Assembly: GCA_051892195.1 (NCBI GenBank)
Contig: JBJFFZ010000030.1
Coordinates: 1-19,882, forward strand
Length of the DNA stretch: 19,882 nt
DNA from: CAKQOE01 sp051892195
GTDB lineage: Bacteria > Bacillota > Clostridia > Peptostreptococcales > Anaerovoracaceae
Direction: 5' to 3'
Shown here: piece after piece, positions 6,549 through 13,984 of the stretch
How positions within the stretch are numbered: the stretch's first letter is position 1
How the letters are laid out: every line of letters starts with the position of its first letter
The notes under the pieces: generated by a model
Seen by the model: the letters and a program-made list of their open reading frames with translations, nothing else
Told to the model about the DNA's origin: nothing
Databases searched by the model: none
Position numbers and translations under genes: made by a program

Positions 6549-7924
6549 ACCCCCTGCTCCCCTGTGATTTCTGAAAGATTTTCCGGAGAGCTCTGCACGT
6601 TCACCGGAATAAAGGTTCCTGCGCCCGCTTCCTGCTCAAAGAGGGTCAGATCCAGAGGGGACGCAGCCGTTCCTGCTTCGGCAGGGGCCTCTGCTGCTCC
6701 CTGTCCGCTTCCTCCGCTGACAGAAGGATTTTCCCCGGCAGAAGCCGGAGCCTGTCCCTGGGAAGCGCCCTTTGCAAAGCCCGTCCGGGAAGCGGATTTC
6801 CCGGAAGTTCCTGTCCGGATGATCTCCCCGCCATCCTGGTCTGCTGCGGCTGCAGCAGCTCCGCCGCCGGAAGGATTACTGCTGTACAGCACCGCCGGAT
6901 CTGCAGACACCGGCTCCCCTGCCCCCTGATTCCGGGCAGAAAAGTCTGAAGCCGTACCGGAAATCATAAAAACTGCAAGACAGATGCCGCAGGCGGCAAG
7001 CAGCCCCGCTTTTCCCCATTCTCTGCATTTCATGATCCTTTTTACCCGCTGGCTGAGGATACTTTTTCCAAAGCTGTTGAAGGAAAAGAGTGACGTGTGC
7101 CTTTGCTCTGCAAACCGCACGAGGGTCATGGCGTAGTCCGCCCGGGCCTGCCGTCCGAGAATTCCCACCACCGCCTCATCGCAGGAAAGCTCCATATCCC
7201 GGTCCGCCAGCACAGACATGATCCAGACCAGAGGATTGAACCAGTAGACGCACACAGCAGCCGTGAGAACCAGCTTTGCCAGAGCGTCAAGCCGCCGGAT
7301 ATGCACCATTTCGTGAAGGAGCACATGGGTAAGCTCCTGTTCCTCCGCCATCTGCGAAAAGCCGGAAGGCAGGAGAATCACCGGCCGGAAAATCCCATAG
7401 GTAACAGGCGATGTAATATAATCGCTCTCCCGCAGGCGCACCTTTCGGCGGATTCCCAGCCCCTTCCGCAGTTCCTCTGCAGGGGCCTGATCCACAGGAA
7501 GGGATTCCCGAAACCGCCGCAGACTTCGGACGTAGCTCATAACAAAATATGCCCCCAGGGCGGCCGCTCCTGCGGCCCAGAAAAGCTTCAGAACCAGACT
7601 GAAATGAATATATCCGTTTTCCGCAGCGTACGCTGCTGTCCCCGCCGCCCCGGGCGGCGCAAAAATCCCGGAGATTTCCTCTGCCAGAAAAGCGCTGTTT
7701 ACCGCCTCCGCAGACCCGCCCGCAAAGCGGGCCAGGAGCCGGTCCGCCACAGACAGGATTCCAAACCCGCATTCCAGCCGGAAGGGCACAAAAAGGCGGA
7801 CGCACACAAGCATCCACAGAATGCAGAACGTATAGCGGGGCAGCCGGCTGCCCGCAAACCGCCGCACAGCCTCGATCACAAGGATCATCAGCGATGCGGA
7901 CATCATCATCTTTATCATAAGCAT
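6545..7924 (-). CDS. BlaR1/MecR1-like M56 family membrane metalloprotease without penicillin-binding sensor
   Basis: This membrane protease has 459 residues. Hydrophobic segments near 8-20, 31-48 and 109-130 lead to the zinc protease core: HEMVHIRRLD with the HExxH motif at 204-208, YWFNPLVW (227-234), and DMELSCDEAVV (243-253). A further membrane segment lies near 305-322. In BlaR1/MecR1 a penicillin-binding sensor domain of roughly 250 residues follows; here there are only about 135 residues, rich in Gly, Ala, Ser and Pro, with no STxK-type motif that I can see. The protease would relieve repression by the BlaI-type partner, directly or indirectly, but the signal need not be a beta-lactam. 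The gene starts 5 bases after the blaI stop and overlaps the next gene by ATGA. Confidence 0.88.
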   Translation of the reverse strand: MLMIKMMMSASLMILVIEAVRRFAGSRLPRYTFCILWMLVCVRLFVPFRLECGFGILSVADRLLARFAGGSAEAVNSAFLAEEISGIFAPPGAAGTAAYAAENGYIHFSLVLKLFWAAGAAALGAYFVMSYVRSLRRFRESLPVDQAPAEELRKGLGIRRKVRLRESDYITSPVTYGIFRPVILLPSGFSQMAEEQELTHVLLHEMVHIRRLDALAKLVLTAAVCVYWFNPLVWIMSVLADRDMELSCDEAVVGILGRQARADYAMTLVRFAEQRHTSLFSFNSFGKSILSQRVKRIMKCREWGKAGLLAACGICLAVFMISGTASDFSARNQGAGEPVSADPAVLYSSNPSGGGAAAAAADQDGGEIIRTGTSGKSASRTGFAKGASQGQAPASAGENPSVSGGSGQGAAEAPAEAGTAASPLDLTLFEQEAGAGTFIPVNVQSSPENLSEITGEQGV

Positions 7925-7929
7925 GGCGT

Positions 7930-8292
7930 CTATTCCTCGTACTCCCGGATCATTTTCTTAAGGCTTTCCAGCTCTTCCTTCGAAGGTCTGCTGCTGGCCA
8001 GCAGAGAAGCGAACATCTTTTCCGGGGATCCTCCGAACATCTTTTCCGAAAGCTCGTGGATGCTGGCCTTCTGGGCCTCCTCCCGGGAAATCAGCGCATG
8101 GCACATGAATTTCGGTTCCGTCCGCTGGATGGCTCCCTTGCTGACGCACTTCTTGATCACTGTGTACGTTGTATTGATATTCCATCCGATGGTCTCCCCC
8201 AGGATGTCCGAAATTTCCTTAGCCTTCATGTCCCCGTGCTCCCACAGCACATTCATCACCGCAAGCTCCGAATCAAAAAGTTTGATGCTCAT
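7930..8292 (-). CDS. BlaI/MecI/CopY family transcriptional repressor
   Basis: This repressor has 120 residues, the normal family length. The N-terminal winged helix shows the typical FDSELAVMNVLWEHGDMKAKEI segment and then NTTYTVIKKCVSKGAIQR. The C-terminal half (about 75-120) is helical and would dimerise. In known systems such dimers block their own operon and a target gene until cleaved after signalling through a BlaR1-type protease, which is encoded just downstream. The ATG at 8292 is preceded by GGAAGGG. The promoter upstream carries a dyad operator matching three copies before the MBOAT gene, so autoregulation plus control of the MBOAT-SGNH operon is the natural reading (inferred). No beta-lactamase or penicillin-binding protein gene lies in the window. 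Confidence 0.93.
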   Translation of the reverse strand: MSIKLFDSELAVMNVLWEHGDMKAKEISDILGETIGWNINTTYTVIKKCVSKGAIQRTEPKFMCHALISREEAQKASIHELSEKMFGGSPEKMFASLLASSRPSKEELESLKKMIREYEE

Positions 8293-8333
8293 TCCGATCC
8301 CTTCCTTTCCCTTTCAGCCCACTGTTTTCCTTC

Positions 8334-8362
8334 ATACTATCACAATAGTAATTCCCTGTCAA
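8334..8362 (-). promoter_or_regulatory. Promoter and BlaI-type operator of the blaI-blaR1-ligase operon
   Basis: On the minus strand TTGACA (8357-8362), a 17-base spacer and TAGTAT (8334-8339) form a promoter with the same hexamers and spacing as the MBOAT promoter. The dyad TACTATTGTGATAGTA (8335-8350) covers the -10 element in exactly the same register as operator O2. The element begins 14 bases after the T-run of the preceding terminator. Confidence 0.85.
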
Positions 8363-8376
8363 ATTTCCCGTTGTAC

Positions 8377-8431
8377 AAAGAAAAACGGACTGATTCCTCA
8401 GTCCGCATAAGTGATTTTCATCTGAATTTCA
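8377..8431. repeat. 55-nt sequence repeated across the assembly gap (copy 1)
   Basis: These 55 bases are identical to 8532-8586, on the other side of the N run. They hold the terminator hairpin and the last codons of the PrcB-domain gene. The exact match ending at the gap edge points to unmerged contig ends rather than a genomic duplication. Confidence 0.9.
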
Positions 8432-8531
8432 NNNNNNNNNNNNNNNNNNNNNNNNNNNNNNNNNNNNNNNNNNNNNNNNNNNNNNNNNNNNNNNNNNNNN
8501 NNNNNNNNNNNNNNNNNNNNNNNNNNNNNNN
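8432..8531. other. 100-N assembly gap
   Basis: Exactly 100 undetermined bases lie between two identical 55-nt sequences. This is a scaffold spacer of default size, so the true distance is unknown. Merging the repeats gives continuous sequence with an intact gene, terminator and promoter. Confidence 0.97.
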
Positions 8532-8560
8532 AAAGAAAAACGGACTGATTCCTCAGTCCG
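8532..8560 (-). terminator. Intrinsic terminator after the PrcB-domain gene
   Basis: On the minus strand CGGACTGA, loop GGAA and TCAGTCCG form a perfect 8-bp stem followed by TTTTTCTTT. The gene's TGA stop codon lies inside the left arm. It ends the transcription unit that runs down from 14787 or from a closer promoter, just ahead of the blaI promoter. A second copy at 8377-8405 is probably the assembly duplicate. Confidence 0.85.
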
Positions 8561-9035
8561 CATAAGTGATTTTCATCTGAATTTCATCCGGCAGCTTCTG
8601 GAGATCTGTCTCCGCTGCCACGTACGGCCAGGTGGCCTCCTGGGTCAGTGACGCTCCGGCCTGAGGATCGGTAAATACCACCTGCACCGTCAGAATCTGG
8701 CGGTCATCCTCCTCATCAAGCTCCATGCAGTCAATGCTGATGTCGTATCCGGTGGTAGGCTTCTCACCTCGGCAGGCCAGCACATAGACCTTGTCGTCAA
8801 TCACACAGGCCAGGGCCCGCTCCATATCCCGGTACTCCGGAATAATTTCCCCTGTCAGCTGCTGAGGAATGGCATCCTCGGTGAGCTGTGTAAATCCTAC
8901 TGCATCGCCTTCCTGGTCTCCCGTAAGCTTCAGCCCCACGGCCACAGCCACCAGAGCCCCCACGATCAGGCAGATCCTGAGAAAATTTTTCCTTCCCCCG
9001 CTGTCTCTGCTGCTTCCATACGTATTTCTGTCCAT
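8553..9035 (-). CDS. Membrane-anchored PrcB-domain-like protein
   Basis: The start chosen is the ATG at 9035, which has AAGGAGG (9044-9050) eight bases upstream; it gives 160 residues. A longer frame reaches 9137 but lacks a ribosome-binding site. A short basic N-terminus precedes one membrane segment (about residues 18-36). The rest is extracytoplasmic. Its second half, with RGEKPTTGYDISI, a beta strand ILTVQVVFTDP, and TWPYVAAETDLQKLP, matches the pattern of PrcB C-terminal domains (G-x-K-P-T-x-G-Y ... Q-x-x-T-x-P-Y). That domain was named from a subunit of a Treponema protease complex and is common in Clostridia with no defined role. The gene follows pgi after 108 bases and ends in a strong terminator. 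Confidence 0.7.
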   Translation of the reverse strand: MDRNTYGSSRDSGGRKNFLRICLIVGALVAVAVGLKLTGDQEGDAVGFTQLTEDAIPQQLTGEIIPEYRDMERALACVIDDKVYVLACRGEKPTTGYDISIDCMELDEEDDRQILTVQVVFTDPQAGASLTQEATWPYVAAETDLQKLPDEIQMKITYAD

Positions 9036-9143
9036 TTCCGGTTCCTCCTTCCAGTCTCTGCAAAAAGCATATGCGAAAGAAAGAATCCTTAGAACCGGAA
9101 TCCGAAACCCTGCCATGGCCTGCAGGCTTTTGCCCATGGAAGA

Positions 9144-10394
9144 TCACTGCTTCGTCAACAGATGCTGAAGCTCCTCCTTATACAGCTCCACCCCCGGCTG
9201 ATCGAAGGGATCCAGCCCCATGGCATATGCAGACAGGGCCGCTGACATTTCAAAAAAGTAAATAAGCTGTCCCATGGTAAACTCGTTCCGTTCACCGATA
9301 TGTATCTCACAGACAGGGATGCCTGCCCTCCGGTGGGCCCGTATCATCCCCTCCTCTGCACAATGATTGATCTGTTCCATGGTCCTGCCCCCATAGGGAT
9401 ATCCTGCGGACCGGGGAATCACAAGATCCTCCCCGCACCTGCCTGTTCGGATGATGGTTTCATAAAACACCTGACTGCCCTGCTGAAGAAACTGCCCGAT
9501 GCTGTGCAGATCTCTGGAAAAAAACAGGCTGGCCGGATACGCCCCCTTTCCGTCCTTTCCCTCACTTTCTCCAAACAGCTGCTTGAGCCATTCTCCAAAG
9601 TACCACAGGCTGCCATCAAAGAACTCAAAGATTTCGATGCATTTTCCCCTTTCCTGCAGGGCAATTCTGCTGGCCCCATAGGAAATCAGCCCTCCGCCGG
9701 CGCTCCAGTCGCCGCGCTGCATATGGCAGGCACCATCCAGCAGCTTTCTTATGTCATGCCCTGCCGCCGCCACAGGCAGCAGTCCCACGGGCGTGAGAAC
9801 AGAATACCGCCCTCCCACATTCTCAGGAACCTCAAAGGACACAAACTGATTTTCAGAAACCTCCCGCCGCAGTTTCCCCTTTTGGGCATCGGTTATGACA
9901 AAAATCCGCCGGCAGGCCTCCTGATATCCGTACTTTGCAAACATCAGCTCCTTCAGCACCGCATAAGAAAGAAGCGTCTCCACCGTGCGGCCTGACTTGC
10001 TGATCACGCACATGCAGACAGACTCCCTGGCCATACGTTTTTTCAGCCTTTTCAGACAGACTCCGTTCAGATTGAATCCTGCGAAGACCACCTCCGGCCA
10101 GCCTTCGCGGCTGCCGCCAAGCGCATCAATCACAGCCCTGGCTCCCAGAAAGGAGCCTCCGATTCCCACCACCACCAAAAGGGTGCATTTGTCTCTGATA
10201 CGCTCCGCTGTCCGGATAATCCTGCGGATCAGTTCCGGTTCCGTGTTCTGGGGAAGCTTCGCCCAGCCCTTGAAACGCCCTCCCGGATGACCCTCATCCT
10301 CAGACATGAGAAGCTGATGCCACCGGGCCATTTCCTCACAGCGCGCCGCCACAAGCGCCCGGTCTGCTTCCGTTCCGGTAATCTTTATTTCCAT
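9144..10394 (-). CDS. pgi: Glucose-6-phosphate isomerase
   Basis: This enzyme interconverts glucose 6-phosphate and fructose 6-phosphate in the cytoplasm. It has 416 residues, slightly shorter than the usual 440-450 of Bacillota enzymes. Visible motifs are GIGGSFLGARA (77-87), the phosphate-binding SKSGRTVET (132-140, usually SKSGTTxE), GGRYSVLTPVGLLPVAAAG (194-212), the catalytic-loop KQLFGESEGKDGKG (271-284), DLHSIGQFLQQG (295-306), and the C-terminal DQPGVELYK. The ATG at 10394 follows the nucleotidyltransferase stop by four bases, so it is the sixth gene of the glycan operon. Its place next to a sugar nucleotidyltransferase suggests it helps balance hexose phosphates for nucleotide-sugar supply, though a housekeeping role is equally possible. 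The substitution T-to-R in SKSGRT is slightly unusual. Confidence 0.93.
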   Translation of the reverse strand: MEIKITGTEADRALVAARCEEMARWHQLLMSEDEGHPGGRFKGWAKLPQNTEPELIRRIIRTAERIRDKCTLLVVVGIGGSFLGARAVIDALGGSREGWPEVVFAGFNLNGVCLKRLKKRMARESVCMCVISKSGRTVETLLSYAVLKELMFAKYGYQEACRRIFVITDAQKGKLRREVSENQFVSFEVPENVGGRYSVLTPVGLLPVAAAGHDIRKLLDGACHMQRGDWSAGGGLISYGASRIALQERGKCIEIFEFFDGSLWYFGEWLKQLFGESEGKDGKGAYPASLFFSRDLHSIGQFLQQGSQVFYETIIRTGRCGEDLVIPRSAGYPYGGRTMEQINHCAEEGMIRAHRRAGIPVCEIHIGERNEFTMGQLIYFFEMSAALSAYAMGLDPFDQPGVELYKEELQHLLTKQ

Positions 10395-10398
10395 TGCC

Positions 10399-11307
10399 TC
10401 ACCCCAACGATCCCCATAATCTCTGCGGGTACCTTCCTTCCGCCTTCATTCTTCGGAAGGCATCCTCAACTGTTTTCCTGTCCTTCCTGTAGGTCACCCC
10501 AAACCACCTGTCGGCAGCCTCAAGAACGCGGACAGCGCATTTTCTCTGATGCAGCAGCCTGCCCACCTCTGCAGGAAGCAGATACTCGGCATTCAGAGGG
10601 TCCTCTTTCAGAGCCCCGTCCAGAAATACAGGAAAATGCCGTGTCATCTCATGAATAATTTCCTCTGTGAATCCCCAGAAATTCATGGATACAACCGTTC
10701 CTTCCGGAATCTCCCTGCCGCCCGCGGCAGAAATAATCCCCTCCGGATTGCGGCGGATTTCCTTTGTCTCCCGGATCTCCGTCAGGTATCCCTGCCGGGT
10801 CATGCACACGCCCCGTGTCACAGCCCCCTGCCGGGACAGCGTATTTTCCACATGGTAGCCCGCCATGCAGAAGGTGCGGGCATCCCTGTTTCCGGTGAGA
10901 AAGTCGTACACCCCGGCAAAAGCACGGGCTCCATAGTAATCATCGCTGTTGATCACTGCAAAGGGGCCCGAAAGCAGAGGGGCGGCTGCCATCACTGCAT
11001 GACACGTTCCCCAGGGTTTTACCCGTCCCGCAGGGACGGAATATCCCTCCGGAAGCTGCGTCAGCTCCTGAAAAACGCAGGCTGTGTTCACCCGACCCTT
11101 CATGGGAGCAAGAACCCGTTTTCTGAAAGCCTCCTCCATCTCCGGCCGGATCACAAAAATAATGTCCTCAAAACCTGCCTTCACTGCATCATAGCAGGAA
11201 AAATCCAGAATCAGTTCCTGTTCCTCTGTTACAGGCTCCATCTGCTTCAGCCCGCCGAAGCGGCTGCCAAGGCCTGCTGCCATCACCACTAATTTCGGTT
11301 TTCTCAT
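10399..11307 (-). CDS. Sugar-1-phosphate nucleotidyltransferase-like protein
   Basis: The protein has 302 residues from the ATG at 11307, which has AGGAAG just upstream; a longer frame to 11373 would overlap the previous gene. The N-terminal nucleotide-binding loop is AAGLGSRFGGLKQ (10-22), a variant of the G-x-G-T/S-R-x2 signature. NSDDYYG (120-126) carries the metal-binding aspartates. These features place it in the NTP_transferase superfamily, which joins an NTP and a sugar-1-phosphate, or phosphocholine-type headgroups, to make an activated donor. The C-terminal half has no hexapeptide repeats. It sits between an acyltransferase and pgi in a tight operon, so it probably activates the sugar used by the GT8 enzymes; substrate and nucleotide are not determinable here. 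Confidence 0.8.
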   Translation of the reverse strand: MRKPKLVVMAAGLGSRFGGLKQMEPVTEEQELILDFSCYDAVKAGFEDIIFVIRPEMEEAFRKRVLAPMKGRVNTACVFQELTQLPEGYSVPAGRVKPWGTCHAVMAAAPLLSGPFAVINSDDYYGARAFAGVYDFLTGNRDARTFCMAGYHVENTLSRQGAVTRGVCMTRQGYLTEIRETKEIRRNPEGIISAAGGREIPEGTVVSMNFWGFTEEIIHEMTRHFPVFLDGALKEDPLNAEYLLPAEVGRLLHQRKCAVRVLEAADRWFGVTYRKDRKTVEDAFRRMKAEGRYPQRLWGSLG

Positions 11308-11323
11308 AGTTTTCTTCCTGTCT

Positions 11324-12178
11324 TCACTGCCTGCAGGGATGCCATCCGGCAATATCACCGGTCTGAAATTCATAGCTTAAAGGCTGGTGATAGATCCTTT
11401 CATAGGCAGCTTTCTTCTGTCGGTAGTCCCGTTCACACATTTCAAAGCTGTTTTCTCTGACTGATTTTTCCGGGTCCGGCCAGATGGGCTCCAGCACATG
11501 GAGGCGGTACCGCACCCTGCCGAATTCACGCTTTAAATCCTTTCCATCATCGATGATTTCCACAAAGCAGGAGATCACCGGGGCGCGCAGAGCCGCCGCA
11601 TAATAATAAGCCCCCCTGCGCAGGGGACGGGGCTTGCGGTAGTTGTACCACATTTCCTCCTCCGGATAGATCAGCACAAAGTCATTCTGCAGGCAGGCCT
11701 GCAGCTTTTCCGGAAATACATTCGCCATATAGCTTCTGCTTTTGCTCATGGGGATGGTATCTGCGCAGCGCATGAGAAATCCGACGATTCCCTTCATGCC
11801 TAAATTGGAATCCTGACTGACGATGAACAGCTTCTTCTTCCCCAGAGCCAGCACCAGCTGTCTGACAGCTGTATTGTCCAGGGGACTGAAGTGATTGCTT
11901 GTAATGATGCCCCCGTGTATGCCCTGAAGCTTTTCCATGCCTGCGATTTCTATGGATTTTCTGTTCATGCGGGTGCAGGTGTTGGCCATCCGCCTTGCCA
12001 CAAGATTTCCCATGCGGTAACGGATGCGTTGATGGTCAATGTTCTTATCAACCAGAGCCTTTTTCTGCTGCTGAGTCAGTACGGGGTCCCCCGGCTCCAC
12101 CTTCCCGTTCAGCTGTCCTGCGCTGATACAGGATCTTATATTTTCAATCACCTGCCGCCGGACTTCTACCTTACCCAT
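11324..12178 (-). CDS. PlsC-like (1-acylglycerol-3-phosphate) acyltransferase
   Basis: The protein has 284 residues. NHFSPLD (95-101) contains the catalytic H-x4-D (His 96, Asp 101) of glycerolipid acyltransferases. SQDSNLGMKGIVGFLM and IPMSKSR resemble blocks II and III, and YPEEEMWYNY (171-180) is in the place of the block with the PEG(T/S) motif. Such enzymes transfer an acyl chain to a phospholipid precursor or glycolipid. The ATG at 12178 has GAGGAG six bases upstream and overlaps the end of the GT8 gene by 13 bases. No strong transmembrane helix is obvious. Its place among glycosyltransferases suggests glycolipid or acylated glycan synthesis rather than bulk phospholipid synthesis, but this is inferred. 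Confidence 0.82.
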   Translation of the reverse strand: MGKVEVRRQVIENIRSCISAGQLNGKVEPGDPVLTQQQKKALVDKNIDHQRIRYRMGNLVARRMANTCTRMNRKSIEIAGMEKLQGIHGGIITSNHFSPLDNTAVRQLVLALGKKKLFIVSQDSNLGMKGIVGFLMRCADTIPMSKSRSYMANVFPEKLQACLQNDFVLIYPEEEMWYNYRKPRPLRRGAYYYAAALRAPVISCFVEIIDDGKDLKREFGRVRYRLHVLEPIWPDPEKSVRENSFEMCERDYRQKKAAYERIYHQPLSYEFQTGDIAGWHPCRQ

Positions 12179-13137
12179 AGGCGCTCCTCTTTTCCGCTTC
12201 CAAAGATGTTTTTAAAGGTCACCTCGGATTCTGCAATCATAAGTCCCTGGCGGATCATGCGCTCCATGGCTTCTTTATCTGACTGCTTATCTCTGTCTGA
12301 GTAATGATCTCTCATCCACCTGATTTCACTGTAATATTCTGTCTCCTCCGCGTATTTCCAGAAATACTCCTCATACTGGACGCCATCGTAGCACCACGGC
12401 TTTGAAAAGAGATTGTAATGCACAAGTTTCGGATTTTTCACCGGCGGTCTTCCCTCCACAGGCATCACATCCCAGTCCGGCGAAAGATAAAGGATATGAT
12501 CCCTGCACATGGCATTCAGATAATCCTGATCCGGGGCAATGCAGTCAAAATGATATGTGTTCAGAAGGCGCAGAAAGTGCTGTTCAAACTGATTTTCCCG
12601 CATTTTTTTCATATCCATCAGGAGGATCCCGGAGTTGATATACCGATACCTGCTGACACCTACAGCCTCCTCGATATATCTCACCAGCGGAGGTACGTCC
12701 ACTACGGAGCTGTCGTGAACGGCACCGATGATATTGCCCTGCAGATCCTGATCATACAGCTTTGCCAGATCCTCAAGAACCACTATATCGCTGTCCAGAT
12801 AAATCCCCTTGTCGTACTCCGGAAACATGGACGGAATAAACAGCCGGAAAAAAATGGTCATGGTAAAATAATCAGCCCGCAGGCGGTTGCCCATTCTGTC
12901 GGAAAGTCCTTCGTACTGTTGATCGATCCTGACAAACCGTATTCCGAAGTTTTCCTTTGTCATGCTCAGAAGTCTCATTTTGTTTGTCAGGCTCAGTTCT
13001 TCATAAAGGACAATGGCCAGATAGTGTCTGTCCGGGGATGCATGTTCCACTGCCGAGTGCAGCGCCACTCCCAGATAGGGAGCATAATTATCATCGATGG
13101 AAAAAAATACAGGGATCGTATCTGCTTTTATGTTCAT
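12166..13137 (-). CDS. Glycosyltransferase family 8 protein (first of the pair downstream)
   Basis: The protein has 323 residues. VFFSIDDNYAPYLGVALHSAVEHA (10-33) is the GT8 N-terminal nucleotide-sugar site. YLDSDIVVLEDL has the metal-binding D-x-D at 115-117, INSGILLMDM (167-176) is the acceptor-side motif, and HYNLFSKPW supplies the conserved C-terminal His. GT8 enzymes are retaining hexosyltransferases (for example galactosyl- or glucosyltransferases of LPS or wall glycans). The ATG at 13137 has GGAGGAG upstream and lies 13 bases after the stop of the second GT8 gene. It shares the operon with that paralogue and two acyltransferases, so both GT8 enzymes may add successive sugars to one lipid or glycan acceptor. 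Confidence 0.9.
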   Translation of the reverse strand: MNIKADTIPVFFSIDDNYAPYLGVALHSAVEHASPDRHYLAIVLYEELSLTNKMRLLSMTKENFGIRFVRIDQQYEGLSDRMGNRLRADYFTMTIFFRLFIPSMFPEYDKGIYLDSDIVVLEDLAKLYDQDLQGNIIGAVHDSSVVDVPPLVRYIEEAVGVSRYRYINSGILLMDMKKMRENQFEQHFLRLLNTYHFDCIAPDQDYLNAMCRDHILYLSPDWDVMPVEGRPPVKNPKLVHYNLFSKPWCYDGVQYEEYFWKYAEETEYYSEIRWMRDHYSDRDKQSDKEAMERMIRQGLMIAESEVTFKNIFGSGKEERLWVR

Positions 13138-13150
13138 GGGAATCTCCTCC

Positions 13151-13984
13151 TCAATTATTTCTGTTCAGCATCATGCATACTTCCTGATATTCATCTAAAA
13201 GCTCATCGTACGCATGGAGCTTCAGCACGCTGTGCATTTTTTCCACCTGCCATGGTTTGACACACAGGGTATGAAGCCAGGGAAAGAAACGAAAGCTTGT
13301 GGTGAAATGCTGTATGACCGTATTCTTATGAAGCTTCCGCTGCTCGTTATAACAGCGGGGAAGGATCAGCTTCTTTCGGCACAGTCTGTTCAGTGCGGTC
13401 TGATCCGGCATAAACATGCGGTTTTGGGCGCAGGCCCTGCGGCATTTTTCAAAAAGGCCGGAAGCGCGGATCATCTTCATGTTCAGCAGCAGAACACCGG
13501 AATTGATGTAGTCTCTGCGAAGGATCCTTTTTCTGAAAAACCAGCTTCCGTAATGATCCAGAACCCCGGCGTACTCATATCCGCTGATGTCGCGGTCATA
13601 CAGAGGCCTCAGATCCCCCCTGCATATGGTGTCATTGTCGAGATAAAGGATTTTGTCCGGTATTTCAGGCACCCTGTCGGCAAACAGACGGAGCATGCAG
13701 TACGGAGTGAACCTGGTGGACAGATTTGCCTCCGGTATTTCTTCCGCAAACTCCTTTGTGACATCAATTTTCTGAACCCCGTTTTCTTTGTTTACCGATC
13801 GCACATAGTCATCAAGCCACCTGATCACGGAATCCGATACCGGCGCATAGCGTTTATTCTCCGTTTCCAGCCGCATGGTCAGCACATAAATCTTCACCGG
13901 GCATGGGGTGTTCTTCATAACCGACAGGATAGAAATAATCAGACCGTCTTCGATGTTTTTGTCTCCGCAGTACAGTAGATTCAT
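13151..13984 (-). CDS. Glycosyltransferase family 8 protein (second of the pair)
   Basis: The protein has 277 residues. The N-terminus NLLYCGDKNIEDGLIISILSV matches the GT8 donor-binding start. KILYLDNDTICRGDL holds the D-x-D motif at 116-118, NSGVLLLNM (161-169) follows, and the C-terminal HFTTSFRFFPW...KPW segment corresponds to the conserved His region. It is clearly diverged from the neighbouring GT8, so the two probably add different sugars or linkages. The ATG at 13984 overlaps the preceding acyltransferase stop as ATGA and has GAGGAG eight bases upstream. Confidence 0.9.
   Translation of the reverse strand: MNLLYCGDKNIEDGLIISILSVMKNTPCPVKIYVLTMRLETENKRYAPVSDSVIRWLDDYVRSVNKENGVQKIDVTKEFAEEIPEANLSTRFTPYCMLRLFADRVPEIPDKILYLDNDTICRGDLRPLYDRDISGYEYAGVLDHYGSWFFRKRILRRDYINSGVLLLNMKMIRASGLFEKCRRACAQNRMFMPDQTALNRLCRKKLILPRCYNEQRKLHKNTVIQHFTTSFRFFPWLHTLCVKPWQVEKMHSVLKLHAYDELLDEYQEVCMMLNRNN

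Noticed and set aside
4692..6929. A very long open frame on the plus strand (745 codons).
   Set aside because: It lies antisense to the ligase-like and blaR1-like genes, has no ribosome-binding site or recognisable domain, and is rich in Arg, Pro, Ser and Lys as expected for the complement of GC-rich coding DNA.
6545..8292. A beta-lactam resistance locus.
   Set aside because: The regulator pair is of the Bla/Mec type, but there is no beta-lactamase or PBP gene, and the sensor domain is missing from the protease.
8377..8586. Direct repeats of 55 bases as attachment sites or a mobile-element boundary.
   Set aside because: The copies abut a 100-N spacer and one cuts into a gene end. An unmerged contig overlap explains this fully.
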